A stretch of 38,096 bases of DNA from Candidatus Sulfotelmatobacter sp. (GCA_030039165.1 JASHQM010000030.1:1-38096), one strand, 5' to 3'. Positions 24,347 through 32,642 are shown, counted from the first letter of the stretch. Numbers and translations are program-made. Notes: a model not told the origin generated them from the sequence alone.

Positions 24347-24472
24347 TGCGGCAAAGAAAATGCTGATCCGTAATCAAGGTGATGCCCACCCTGCACGAAG
24401 GTAACCTACCCAAACATTTCTGTTCGCGCGATGATGAATTTCGGGGCGCGAGTAAGGCCCGGAAGTAACATC

Positions 24473-25045
24473 ATGCCGCAGAAAATCATGGATGTCCTTA
24501 TGCTCGGTCGCTGCTCTCACGAGTTTTCCTGGCCACGGCGCGGGGCTGACGGAGAGTACTACCAGGTTTGCCTGCTATGCGCCGCGGAATACAAATACGA
24601 TTGGGCCACAATGCGGCGTACCCAGCGTATCGAGCACGGTAAGCCGGAAACTATTATCCGGCGCAGCCATACGCGTGAGAAACGGCCTACCTGGACGCCC
24701 CGTGCCCGCCGCCTGAAGCTCGATTTGCCGGTGCGCTATCGTGTTAACAGAGCCAGCACCTGGTACGAGGGCAAGATAGATAATCTCAGCCAAACCGGGT
24801 TACTCTTCCGTGGACCCCAGCGCCTTCCCGTTAATGCGCTGATTGAAATGGTTTTCGAGATGCCCGAAGAAATCTCAGGCCAGCAGAACCGAAACGTGCT
24901 CTGCCAGGGACGCGTGATCCGCTCTAGAGCGGAGCAAGGCAAAGAGGCGAAAGCTGACCGATCCAAGGACCGATCCAAAGATCAGGACGAATCGGGTTTT
25001 GGACTGTTGGCCGCCAGCATCGTGGATTACAAGTTCATTCGGTAG
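24473..25045 (+). CDS. Zinc-ribbon and PilZ-domain protein
   Basis: A 190-aa protein. Residues about 13-40 hold Cys14, His16, Cys33 and Cys36 (RCSHEFSWP, then YYQVCLLCAAEY), a CHCC zinc-ribbon-like knuckle. The second half is a PilZ-type domain: PRARRLKLDLPVRYR followed by the N-x-S-x-x-G motif in YEGKIDNLSQTGLLF, then VRCQGRV-like strands. PilZ domains bind cyclic di-GMP via RxxxR and N/DxSxxG; the arginines here (RARRLKL) are close but not a perfect RxxxR, so c-di-GMP binding is uncertain. The tail is charged (KEAKADRSKDRSKDQDE). I start at the ATG at 24473, which has GGAAG 7 bp upstream; an in-frame ATG pair at 24431 has none. Confidence 0.75.
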   Translation: MPQKIMDVLMLGRCSHEFSWPRRGADGEYYQVCLLCAAEYKYDWATMRRTQRIEHGKPETIIRRSHTREKRPTWTPRARRLKLDLPVRYRVNRASTWYEGKIDNLSQTGLLFRGPQRLPVNALIEMVFEMPEEISGQQNRNVLCQGRVIRSRAEQGKEAKADRSKDRSKDQDESGFGLLAASIVDYKFIR

Positions 25046-25530
25046 CAAGTCGCGCAGCGATTCATTTTGCGCCCAGTCCCTTTTAAGTTTCGGCTTTTGG
25101 AACAGTTTGTTCTGTTTCACCCTCCGCTCTCGATTCCAGCATGCCGTTCTCAAATGTTTTGCATGTCTAAGAAAAATCTGATGAAGGCGAGTGGGCGCTC
25201 CAAGCGCTTTGTTACAACTCCGTAACAAATCACATTTTTATTCTGAAGAACTCCCGACTTGGATTAGAAAGCCGCACACAGATCTTCGGACATTCCCTGC
25301 AATCCACTGTCCGGAATCAACGCGAGCACTCCGCGCCATTGCGATCCTGGCTCGTTGGCCAATTCTCACAGGGAGGAGCTTATGCTCCGCTCAAGGCATT
25401 CCTCGCCTGTGGCGGGGATAGAACTTTCCATTCGATGCATCCTTCCTCGCCGGGATTCTCGCTTCCCGGTCCCCCCAACCCAAGGTCACAGTGGTTCGGA
25501 CCCCAGCCCAAACACTTTCAAGGAGGCGCG
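25046..25530 (+). other. Structured leader of the di-heme oxidoreductase gene
   Basis: A 485-bp region without a clear gene. It holds an operator-like dyad at 25208-25229 and three hairpins: GGAGC-TTAT-GCTCC (25376-25389), CCTCGCC-TGT-GGCGGGG (about 25399-25415) and CCGGGA-N8-TCCCGG (25458-25477). A 50-codon frame (25382-25534) starts after GGGAGGAG and its stop overlaps the ATG of the next gene (ATGA); its text is unlike any family I know, so it may be a leader peptide or a chance frame. Region function is unknown. Confidence 0.35.
25208..25229. promoter_or_regulatory. Inverted repeat TTTGTTAC-N6-GTAACAAA
   Basis: Perfect 8-bp arms around AACTCC, about 300 bp upstream of the di-heme oxidoreductase ATG. 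The size and 6-bp spacer fit a dimeric transcription factor. No regulator gene lies nearby, and I cannot name the factor. Confidence 0.5.
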
Positions 25531-26964
25531 ATGATGACCAGGTTTCAATTGCTATTGGTTCTGACTTTGTCGTTACTATTGCTAGGCGGAATGGTTTCGG
25601 CGCAGACTGACCCCGGAGTGCAGAGCGGCAATCGTGGCACGGGAGCTGCATTGTCTTCGGTATTGGCAAACAGCCCTTCGGGGATTCTTTCCTTCTTCAC
25701 CGACGGGCAAACACGCTTTGAGACAATCGAATCGGTTTCTGGAAATGCACAAGGCAACAACGGCCTGGGGCCGCGATTTAACGCCAACCAGTGCAGCGCG
25801 TGCCATGCACAACCGGCAGTTGGTGGTACCGGCGCGGCTGTAAATCCTCAGTACCAGTTTTTCAGCACGGGAGTTGTCTCCTCCTCGGGTAACACCCTGC
25901 CGTCTTTTGTTACGGCCAACGGTCCCACGCTAGAGGCCCGATTCCCATTCTTCTTTAACAGCAACGGCTCGGTGAACACCAATTCACCCAACGGAGGAGT
26001 GGAGGACTTGTTCACCGTCACTGGCCGCTCAGATGCCGGCAGTTGCAGCATCCCGCAACCTAGCTTCGCCACGGCGCAGGAAGAAGGCAACATTATCTTC
26101 CGAATTCCGACACCGACCTTTGGGACGGGCCTGATTGAGAATCTTGATGACTCGACATTGCTCAGCAATCAGATGGTGAATTTGAATAACAACGTCGGTG
26201 TCAGCGGCACTTTCAACCACAATGGCAATGACGGCACAATCTCGCGTTTCGGATGGAAGGCGCAGAACAAGTCGCTGCATATATTCGCCGGCGAGGCCTA
26301 CAACGTGGAAATGGGTATCAGCAACGAATTGTTTCCGCAGGATCGGCCACTGCCCGGCGAAGATGGCAGCGGGGGCACGGGCGACACGGGACTGGTCTCG
26401 AGCTGCTTGAACCTTAGCGGTACAGGCTACCCCGAGGACACCTCCAACTTCTCGGCGACGCCGAACTCAGCCGTGCTCGATGATGTTTCGGCATTCGCCA
26501 ACTTTATGCGCTTCCTCGCGCCTCCACCGACCGGCAGCGTGGTGCTGAACGGACAAACCGTCTCATCCAGCACAATCTCCGCGGGAGCCTCCCTATTCGC
26601 TTCCATCGGCTGCGCGGTCTGCCACAACCCGACGCCAGGAACAACTCAGGTATCGAATTTCACCTCTTCCCTGAGTAAGGCTCCGGTGAACGCCTACTCT
26701 GATTTGGAGATCCACGCCATGGGCACGGGCTTGGCAGACAATGTCTCCCAAGGCACAGCCGGCGGAAACCAGTTTCGCACCGCTCCCTTGTGGGGCCTCG
26801 GGCAACGCATCTTTTTGCTGCACGATGGCCGCACGACGAACCTGATCACCGCGATTCAGGATCACGCCAGCCATGGCAGCGAAGCTACCATCGTCGAAGA
26901 ACAGTTCTTCGAGCTCAACTCCACGCAGCAGCAGGAAATTCTCGATTTCCTGCGGTCGCTCTAA
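25531..26964 (+). CDS. Di-heme oxidoreductase (DHOR), exported c-type cytochrome
   Basis: A 477-aa periplasmic protein. Signal peptide LLLVLTLSLLLLGGMVSAQ ends near residue 24. Two heme c sites are seen: CSACH (88-92) and CAVCH (361-365), matching the di-heme oxidoreductase family (formerly DUF1111), thought to be peroxidase-like. GLGPRFNANQCSACHAQPAVGG and APLWGLGQRIFLLHDGRTTNLITAIQDHASHGSEA are the family's strongest segments; the latter's His residues are likely heme ligands. I choose the ATG at 25531, preceded by AAGGAGG; a frame extending to 25339 would put the signal peptide internally. The electron donor is unknown. It is followed by a hairpin and a TonB-C-domain protein gene 72 bp on, likely one operon. 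Confidence 0.9.
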   Translation: MMTRFQLLLVLTLSLLLLGGMVSAQTDPGVQSGNRGTGAALSSVLANSPSGILSFFTDGQTRFETIESVSGNAQGNNGLGPRFNANQCSACHAQPAVGGTGAAVNPQYQFFSTGVVSSSGNTLPSFVTANGPTLEARFPFFFNSNGSVNTNSPNGGVEDLFTVTGRSDAGSCSIPQPSFATAQEEGNIIFRIPTPTFGTGLIENLDDSTLLSNQMVNLNNNVGVSGTFNHNGNDGTISRFGWKAQNKSLHIFAGEAYNVEMGISNELFPQDRPLPGEDGSGGTGDTGLVSSCLNLSGTGYPEDTSNFSATPNSAVLDDVSAFANFMRFLAPPPTGSVVLNGQTVSSSTISAGASLFASIGCAVCHNPTPGTTQVSNFTSSLSKAPVNAYSDLEIHAMGTGLADNVSQGTAGGNQFRTAPLWGLGQRIFLLHDGRTTNLITAIQDHASHGSEATIVEEQFFELNSTQQQEILDFLRSL

Positions 26965-26994
26965 CTGCACGTTCAGTTTTTGAATAACGAGTAT

Positions 26995-27020
26995 CGGCAG
27001 GACGCGCAAGCGTCCTGCCG
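26995..27020 (+). repeat. Stem-loop with GCAA tetraloop in the intergenic spacer
   Basis: CGGCAGGACGC (26995-27005), GCAA loop, GCGTCCTGCCG (27010-27020): an 11-bp perfect stem capped by a GNRA tetraloop, ending 15 bp before the next ATG. No T run follows. Such hairpins stabilise upstream mRNA or modulate downstream translation; it could also be a dispersed repeat. Confidence 0.6.
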
Positions 27021-27035
27021 GTTCAAAGGAGAAAC

Positions 27036-28055
27036 ATGCTCTCTCGGTTTCTATCGCTCTTAATTACTCTGGGCTTGTTATTTTCGCCACGATTCGTTGG
27101 CGCACAAACTGCCAAGTCGGCGACACCTCCCAACGGGGGTGATTTCGCGCCGAACCCGAAAGTGCTAAACAAGGTTCCGCAAGGAGTGATTCTAGTGAAG
27201 GGCGCATGGTCAAGCGCCAGCGATACAGTCACGCCTGTGCCCGAAGGCGGGAGCCTGGCCAACAATGTCTTCACCGACCGATATTTCGGAATAAGTTACA
27301 CACTTCCTCCCGATTGGGAGGAAAAATACCAGGGCCCGCCACCCTCCGATAGCGGCCTTTATGTACTGGCGCAACTGCGCCCCGTCGATTCTTTCAAAGG
27401 CGCTCGCGCCACTGTTCTGATCACCGCGCAAGACATGTTCTTCAACCTGCTGCCTGCCAACAATGCGCTGGAACTGATTAACTACTCAAAGGACCATTTG
27501 CAGGCCGACTACAAAGTGGAGATGCGGCCGTCACCAACCAAAATCGCCGGGCGAAGTTTTACTTTCTTTGCCTATTGGTCCCCGATTGCAGAGCTGCATT
27601 GGTACGTTCTGGCTACGGAAATTCGTTGCCACGCCGTGGAAATGATCATGAGCAGCCGGGACACGAAATTGCTGGCGAATCTCGTACTCGATCTCAACAG
27701 GATGAAGCTTCCGGCCGATGGCGAGCCTACGTCCATAACGGGTGATCCTGTCTGTATCAAAGACTATGCCCGCGACGAAAATATGGTCGCGAGAGTGGAA
27801 CCGTTATTCAGCGAGCACAAAGTCAATGCTGTTCCCGTGCGCATCATCATCGACAAGCAAGGCAACGTGAGGCACATTCATTTCCTGAGCGCATTTCCCG
27901 ACCAGGAAAAAGCTATCACCGAGGCTATGCACCAATGGAAGTTCAAGCCGTACCTGCAGAACGGAAAGCCGGCCGAAGTTGAGACCGGAGTCATGTTCGG
28001 GCGAGCGCCGCGTCGGATGCCTTCACGGGGCGCAGCACCAGCGACTACGGAGTGA
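27036..28055 (+). CDS. Exported protein with TonB C-terminal-like domain
   Basis: A 339-aa exported protein: signal MLSRFLSLLITLGLLFSPRFVGAQ, an unknown middle domain (ISYTLPPDWEEKYQGPPPS, a shape seen in PsbP/lipoprotein-like folds) and a C-terminal TonB-like domain (about 265-325: VRIIIDKQGNVRHIHFLSAFPDQEKAITEAMHQWKFKPYLQNGKPAEVETGVMF). AAAGGAG is 5 bp before the ATG. Free TonB-C domains of this type occur in many acidobacterial exported proteins without an energy-transducing N-terminus; here the signal peptide replaces the usual TonB anchor. It follows the di-heme oxidoreductase by 72 bp. Role unknown. Confidence 0.75.
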   Translation: MLSRFLSLLITLGLLFSPRFVGAQTAKSATPPNGGDFAPNPKVLNKVPQGVILVKGAWSSASDTVTPVPEGGSLANNVFTDRYFGISYTLPPDWEEKYQGPPPSDSGLYVLAQLRPVDSFKGARATVLITAQDMFFNLLPANNALELINYSKDHLQADYKVEMRPSPTKIAGRSFTFFAYWSPIAELHWYVLATEIRCHAVEMIMSSRDTKLLANLVLDLNRMKLPADGEPTSITGDPVCIKDYARDENMVARVEPLFSEHKVNAVPVRIIIDKQGNVRHIHFLSAFPDQEKAITEAMHQWKFKPYLQNGKPAEVETGVMFGRAPRRMPSRGAAPATTE

Positions 28056-28148
28056 GGAATGCACTGTTCAATCTCGAAGCGCCGGAGCGATTGTTTTTTT
28101 CACATTTGCATTCTCGTCGTACACTCTGGAGGCAGGCTATTCGCGCTC

Positions 28149-28628
28149 ATGCCTCCTATCACGGCGCTGCTGCACACCGAGAATGATGGACTGCGTTTGG
28201 GGCGCACGCTCGAGATGCTGCTGCCCTGCGACGAATTTCTGATCATCGACCATGGTTCATCAGACGACACGTGCGGCATAGCGCGCCGTTATGGGGCGTA
28301 CATCCTGAGGGGAGACAACCGCGCGGCTCCGACTCAATATCTCGACCAAGCTCATAACGAATGGGTGCTCTGCATGGAAGCGGGTGAATCAATCAATGAA
28401 CATTTGCAAGCCAGCCTTTTTGAGTGGAGCGTGCAGCGGAATGTTGGGGATGCCGTTGCACACTCTGTATATGTCCGTGAACAGACCGTGGCGGGACAAT
28501 GGCTGCAACTTGCTCCTGTAACTCGTCTCGTCCAACGTTCCTGGGGGCAATGGCACAAGCGCCTTCCCAAACACGACCCCTCAGCCGCCCCGCTCGAAGG
28601 CGAGTTGCTGCGCTTCGCGTGGCCGTGA
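28149..28628 (+). CDS. Short glycosyltransferase family 2-like protein
   Basis: A 159-aa protein that begins like a GT-A glycosyltransferase family 2: TALLHTENDGLRLGRTLEMLLPCDEFLIIDHGSSDDTCGIARRYGAYIL, with the DxSxD-like DHGSSDDT, then EWVLCMEAGESINEHLQASL where DxD-like residues usually sit (here MEAGE). GT2 enzymes are usually 230-350 aa, so this is a minimal or truncated form lacking most of the acceptor half. I start at the ATG at 28149; upstream in-frame codons from 28059 look non-coding. No close operon partner; the prepilin peptidase gene follows 109 bp on. It may be inactive. Confidence 0.6.
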   Translation: MPPITALLHTENDGLRLGRTLEMLLPCDEFLIIDHGSSDDTCGIARRYGAYILRGDNRAAPTQYLDQAHNEWVLCMEAGESINEHLQASLFEWSVQRNVGDAVAHSVYVREQTVAGQWLQLAPVTRLVQRSWGQWHKRLPKHDPSAAPLEGELLRFAWP

Positions 28629-28737
28629 TCCTTTAGCTTTGGGCCTCTTGCCTTCGTTGGATCGTCCTTCCGGACAGTGACTTCAGTACCTTCGTTCCAC
28701 CTGCGCCAGCCCCTTATAATCCAGTCAAGAAGCGGTA

Positions 28738-29724
28738 ATGTCGGCGTTCCTTGAAGTGTATTCGCGTGCGGCGCGGGTCACTTCACTGAGCGCCCTGGAA
28801 CACGTGGATCCTTTTCTCGCCATTGCGATTTTGGTCCTCGGGCTGGCTTTTGGCAGCTTTCTGAATGTGTGTATCTATCGCCTGCCGCTGGGCTTATCCG
28901 TTGTTTCGCCGCGTTCTGCCTGCCCGCACTGTAAACGCCCGATTGCCTTTTACGACAATTTTCCGGTCGTCAGCTGGCTCGTTCTGCGTGGTCGCTGCCG
29001 CCATTGCCACTCGCCCATTTCGCCGCGATATATGGTCGTTGAGCTTCTTACGGGGGCCTTGTTTCTGGGCTCCTACGCTTATTTCGGACTTACGCCCGCG
29101 GCCTTAAAATTCTGCATCTTCGGTTTTCTGCTGCTCGGCCTGATCTTTACCGACGCCGAAACCAAACTTTTGCCCGACAAACTCACGATTCCGGGCATCG
29201 CGCTGGGCCTGCTGCTCAGTCTCGTTGTTCCCGTGCATGATATAGCCTCGCAGTTTCTGCCAGGAGTGCTGAGTCTGCCTTTCAGCGCCGACATCGCAGC
29301 ACACCTGATTTCGTTCGTCGATTCTCTTCTCGGTGCGGCGGTCGGAGCATCCTTTATTTATGGTGCGGGCGCAGTTTATCTCCGCTGGCGCGGGACCGAA
29401 GGCATGGGCTTCGGCGATGTCAAGCTAATGGCCATGATCGGCACATTCGTCGGGATGAAGCTCACCATCTTCACGATTTTTGCCGCGTCTCTGGCGGGTT
29501 CTTTATTCGGGCTGAGTGCTGTGCTTATCGTCTGGATGAAACGCACCCGCCGCTTTGCACGCCGCTTCCCGGATATGCAGGCGGCTCGTCGCCGGGCATG
29601 GCAGTCGGCGCAAATGGTTTATCGGCATTACCAAATGCCGTTTGGAGTGTTTCTTGGCACGATGGCCCTTTTGGCTTTCTTCCTCGGCAACAAAGTTCTG
29701 AATTGGTACGGAGGCCTATGGTAA
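28738..29724 (+). CDS. pilD: Prepilin peptidase (A24 family), PilD-like
   Basis: A 328-aa aspartic peptidase of the inner membrane that cleaves and N-methylates type IV prepilins. The N-terminal domain has the four cysteines of the zinc-binding loop, Cys62/Cys65 (CPHC) and Cys87/Cys90 (CRHC). Catalytic aspartates are Asp139 in FTDAETKLLPD and Asp227 in GMGFGDVKLM. About eight hydrophobic segments are visible (LAIAILVLGLAFGSFLNVC first). A basic segment around residues 263-285 (KRTRRFARRFPDMQAARRR) before the final TM is longer than usual. The gene overlaps the next gene's ATG (ATGGTAA), so a PAS protein is cotranslated. Confidence 0.95.
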   Translation: MSAFLEVYSRAARVTSLSALEHVDPFLAIAILVLGLAFGSFLNVCIYRLPLGLSVVSPRSACPHCKRPIAFYDNFPVVSWLVLRGRCRHCHSPISPRYMVVELLTGALFLGSYAYFGLTPAALKFCIFGFLLLGLIFTDAETKLLPDKLTIPGIALGLLLSLVVPVHDIASQFLPGVLSLPFSADIAAHLISFVDSLLGAAVGASFIYGAGAVYLRWRGTEGMGFGDVKLMAMIGTFVGMKLTIFTIFAASLAGSLFGLSAVLIVWMKRTRRFARRFPDMQAARRRAWQSAQMVYRHYQMPFGVFLGTMALLAFFLGNKVLNWYGGLW

Positions 29725-30629
29725 GGCTGATGACCAATCCGCTGATTCTGCGATCGCTGTTCGTGCTGTTCGCAGCAGGTAGCGCTTTTGCGGTTGCCGT
29801 CTGGCTGATACGCGCCTTGCGGCACAAATTTGCTGCCGAGGCCGAGATCGATTCCAGTCCGGCTGGCAAGCTGGAGGCTCTGCCGCTTCATGTTTACAAC
29901 ACCGTAATCCAGCAACTGAAGCAGCAAAAGCATGAGTTGCAAGTGCAGAACCTCGCCGAACAGCGCCGTGCCCGGACCAGTGAAAATTTCAGCCAGGCGG
30001 TGCTCTCGAATCTTTCCTCGGGGGTTCTGGTGTTTGGCATGAACGGTTTGGTGAAGCAGGCCAATCCCGCGGCGAGACAGATTCTGGGATTCAGCTCTCC
30101 CGCGGGCATGAACGCAGAAGACATCTTTCGCGGCGCGCAAGTGTGTTCGGGCGATTCGCGGGAGAAGAACGGCGCCGCCAACACCACGCTCGCCAGTGAG
30201 GTCAATGCCGTGTTGCGCGAGGGCAGCAATCGCAGCCAGGTGGAAGCTGAATATACCAGCCCCGCAAGCCGCAAGCATCGCATTGCAGTAACCGTGTCGC
30301 CCGTGCCGGCGGTCGATGGCAGCCTGCTCGGTGCAGCCTGCCTCATCAGCGACCGAACCGAATTCGAGCGCATTCGCGAGCAGCAACAACTGCAAGGTGA
30401 GATTTCTGCCGAAATGGCGCTCGAGATCCGCACCTCGCTGGCCACCATTTCCGGATTCGCAAACCGATTGACTCAAAAACAGGATCAGACGGTGACATCG
30501 CAGTTGGCGGCCGATATCGCCGGCGAAGCTGCCCGTCTCGACCGCCATATCGGAGCTTTACTTACGAAATACGTGGGTCTCCCAGCGACCGCAGCGGCCG
30601 CGAAATCCGCAAATCGAGGTCAGGCTTGA
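29718..30629 (+). CDS. PAS-domain protein with degenerate HisKA (pseudo-kinase)
   Basis: A 303-aa protein starting at the ATG at 29718 after a strong GGAGG; it overlaps the end of the prepilin peptidase gene by 7 bp. An N-terminal TM (LRSLFVLFAAGSAFAVAVWLIRAL), a coiled linker (about 55-95), a PAS domain (about 90-215: FSQAVLSNLSSGVLVFGMNGLVKQANPAARQILGF, then SPVPAVDGSLLGAACLISDRTEF) and a HisKA-like helix (EMALEIRTSLATISGFANRL) follow. In the AHEIRNPL-type phosphoacceptor box the His is Leu235 (codon CTC, one base from CAC), and no HATPase domain follows. It cannot be a normal histidine kinase; it may act as a signal-sensing partner for another kinase. Homologues may regulate pilus genes as PilS does. 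Confidence 0.8.
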   Translation: MVRLMTNPLILRSLFVLFAAGSAFAVAVWLIRALRHKFAAEAEIDSSPAGKLEALPLHVYNTVIQQLKQQKHELQVQNLAEQRRARTSENFSQAVLSNLSSGVLVFGMNGLVKQANPAARQILGFSSPAGMNAEDIFRGAQVCSGDSREKNGAANTTLASEVNAVLREGSNRSQVEAEYTSPASRKHRIAVTVSPVPAVDGSLLGAACLISDRTEFERIREQQQLQGEISAEMALEIRTSLATISGFANRLTQKQDQTVTSQLAADIAGEAARLDRHIGALLTKYVGLPATAAAAKSANRGQA

Positions 30630-30670
30630 AAAACAGCGACGCAACCCCGAACTTATCAAAGGATGAATCT

Positions 30671-31309
30671 ATGAAGCGCATCACGTTCGTAGTCCAAGCA
30701 TTTTTCTCCACCGCTCTGCTAGCTAGTTTTGCCGTCGCGCAGGCCGCGCCGAGTCCCTCGACGGCGCCGACCGCACAGGCACCCACCGCATCGGCGGCGC
30801 CGGCAACATCAGGGACGCCGGCTCAATCTTCTCTTGGTGATTATGCTCGCAAGGTGCGAAAAGACCCGGAAGCCAAAGCCGCGCCCAAGGTTTACGACAA
30901 CGATAATCTTCCCACTGACGACAAGCTGTCGGTTATCGGGCCGAAATCGGCCAGCGACGCTACCGCTGCGGCCGATAAGAAGGATGATGGGAAACCCGAC
31001 GACGATCAGGCAAAGAAACAGGCTGAATGGAACCAGTGGAAGGGAAAACTGACCTCGCAGAAGGATCAGATGGACCTCGCGGCGCGCGAACTAGACGTTC
31101 TCCAGCGCGAATATCAGCTTCGTGCCGCTGCCATGTACGGCGACGCCGGCAACCGCCTGCGCAACGAAGGCCAGTGGGATAAGCAGGACGCCGACTACAA
31201 GCAGAAGATCGCCGACAAGGAGAAGGAAGTCGACGAGGCCAAGCAGAAACTGACGGATATGCAGGAAGACGCTCGCAAGGCGGGGGTTCCATCCTCCATT
31301 ATCGAATAA
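30671..31309 (+). CDS. Exported Ala/Pro-rich coiled-coil protein
   Basis: A 212-aa exported protein. Signal peptide MKRITFVVQAFFSTALLASFAVAQA, an Ala/Pro/Ser/Thr-rich stretch (about 25-50), a Lys/Asp-rich middle and a long C-terminal coiled coil (about 130-205: EWNQWKGKLTSQKDQMDLAARELDVLQREYQLRAAA, then DKQDADYKQKIADKEKEVDEAKQKLTDMQEDARKAG). AAAGGA lies before the ATG at 30671; a TTG frame from 30626 would place the signal peptide internally. It follows the PAS protein by 41 bp and may be cotranscribed. It converges tail to tail on the DinB-like gene with only 7 bp between stops. Role unknown, periplasmic by its signal peptide. Confidence 0.75.
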   Translation: MKRITFVVQAFFSTALLASFAVAQAAPSPSTAPTAQAPTASAAPATSGTPAQSSLGDYARKVRKDPEAKAAPKVYDNDNLPTDDKLSVIGPKSASDATAAADKKDDGKPDDDQAKKQAEWNQWKGKLTSQKDQMDLAARELDVLQREYQLRAAAMYGDAGNRLRNEGQWDKQDADYKQKIADKEKEVDEAKQKLTDMQEDARKAGVPSSIIE

Positions 31310-31316
31310 GGGGGGG

Positions 31317-31832
31317 TCATTCTTCGGTCTTTTGATTTGTCTGCAGCCTGAGTATCTGCTTAAGGTGGTGCCGCCCGTGCACTGCGTGAAACTTTCTCCA
31401 CTGCGCCGCTGAAAGAGGTCCAAGAATCGGGTGATCGAGCAGTGGCGCTCGCCGGCCGAATCGCTGCTCGCATTCGGTAATAATGGCATCCATCGCGGCC
31501 ATTTTTCCTCCGATTTCTCTTAAGACCATCTCCCGCGCCAATCCCTTAGGCTGCGACGGAGCTGGCGCCTTGCGACCCTCCGGCATATAACTTAAGCCGG
31601 TCACAACAAATGTGCGCAGCCTCTGCCGCATGGAGGGGCGCGTTGCCAACGGCTTGGCTGACATCACAAGCTTCTCAAACCCCTTGATTGTCCCCGTGTA
31701 TGTCAGAAAAAGATGCTCCAGAATCTCGGCCGCGCACCACTTGCCCGCTGGATGCCAGCTCAATTGTTCACCCGACATTGCAGCGACAGCCGATTCGAGA
31801 GATAGCTTCAACTGTTCTAGCTGCGAATCCAT
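31317..31832 (-). CDS. DinB-like four-helix-bundle protein
   Basis: A 171-aa protein with the DinB/YfiT-like fold: helices with SLESAVAAMSGEQLSWHPAGKWCAAEILEHLFLTYTG (conserved W-x-P and the first metal His) and, near the end, FHAVHGRHHLKQILRLQ carrying the two further His. The three His form a metal site in this superfamily, whose known members are metal-dependent thiol transferases and hydrolases; the function here is unknown. I start at the ATG at 31832; a GTG 5 codons upstream is also possible because GGAGG lies just before it. It diverges from a lipoprotein gene over 84 bp. Confidence 0.8.
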   Translation of the reverse strand: MDSQLEQLKLSLESAVAAMSGEQLSWHPAGKWCAAEILEHLFLTYTGTIKGFEKLVMSAKPLATRPSMRQRLRTFVVTGLSYMPEGRKAPAPSQPKGLAREMVLREIGGKMAAMDAIITECEQRFGRRAPLLDHPILGPLSAAQWRKFHAVHGRHHLKQILRLQTNQKTEE

Positions 31833-31916
31833 GGCTGCCACTCTCACCCTCCGCTCGCTTCAGGTAGAATGTTGCGCGACGAAGAATACAGCTCAGTTAT
31901 AACAGGAAGGAAAGCG

Positions 31917-32642
31917 ATGAGGATGGGAGAGGTTGCGCCATCGGAAGCGCAGAGAATCGCGGCAAAAGGAGTCGTTGCGGCCAGTAAGTCGAAGGAATCG
32001 GAGCCTTGTCACGGCCGCAGAAACGCATTGGCCGCTGCGATTGGGCTGATGGGAATGCTAATCCTCGCCGCGTGCAATTCCGCTCCTCAGAAGCCGGCGG
32101 AAACCAAGCCCGAGGTCAAAGCCCCTGAGTCGCTTGCCGGGCGAGAGGCGTTCTACAAGGTCTATATCGCAGCGCGCAACTATGCTGCCGATGTCAAGCC
32201 ATTTCGTATCGAGTCCACGCCCACCAGCGAAGACAATGGGCATGACGGCAAAGCAACCATCTGGCGCGTCGGTTTCGCTTCCGCAATGCAGCGCGGAGTG
32301 AAGCCCTACATCTGGTCGGGGAGCAACTTGCCGGATGCTCCCTCGCGCGGCGTTTCGCCGGGAAATGAGGACGTCTACAACCCCAGCAACGCGTCGACCC
32401 AGGTATTCGATCCTGCATTCCTGAAAATCGATTCTGACCAGGCATTTGCCGAGGCTCAAAAGCATGGCGGCGATAAAGTTCTGGAAAAAGACGAAAACAC
32501 TCCGGTGGTTTACATCTGTGACTGGAACCACAACACCAACCAGCTCATCTGGCACGTGATCTATGGCAGTTCTCGCGACGCCGCCAAGTTGACAGTTGCG
32601 ATTAACGCTTCCACCGGCGAATTCGTTCGGGTGGAAAAGTAA
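31917..32642 (+). CDS. Lipoprotein with PepSY-like C-terminus
   Basis: A 241-aa protein starting at the ATG at 31917, preceded by GGAAGGAAA. Unusually, about 36 hydrophilic residues precede the hydrophobic signal (ALAAAIGLMGMLILAAC, Cys53 in a lipobox), far longer than a normal lipoprotein n-region; the real start may therefore be internal or the signal may be processed slowly. The C-terminal half has a PepSY-like pattern (VVYICDWNHNTNQLIWHVIYGSS, then AAKLTVAINASTGEFVRVEK). Context: diverges from the DinB-like gene and is followed by a TetR gene in the same direction. Function unknown. Confidence 0.7.
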   Translation: MRMGEVAPSEAQRIAAKGVVAASKSKESEPCHGRRNALAAAIGLMGMLILAACNSAPQKPAETKPEVKAPESLAGREAFYKVYIAARNYAADVKPFRIESTPTSEDNGHDGKATIWRVGFASAMQRGVKPYIWSGSNLPDAPSRGVSPGNEDVYNPSNASTQVFDPAFLKIDSDQAFAEAQKHGGDKVLEKDENTPVVYICDWNHNTNQLIWHVIYGSSRDAAKLTVAINASTGEFVRVEK

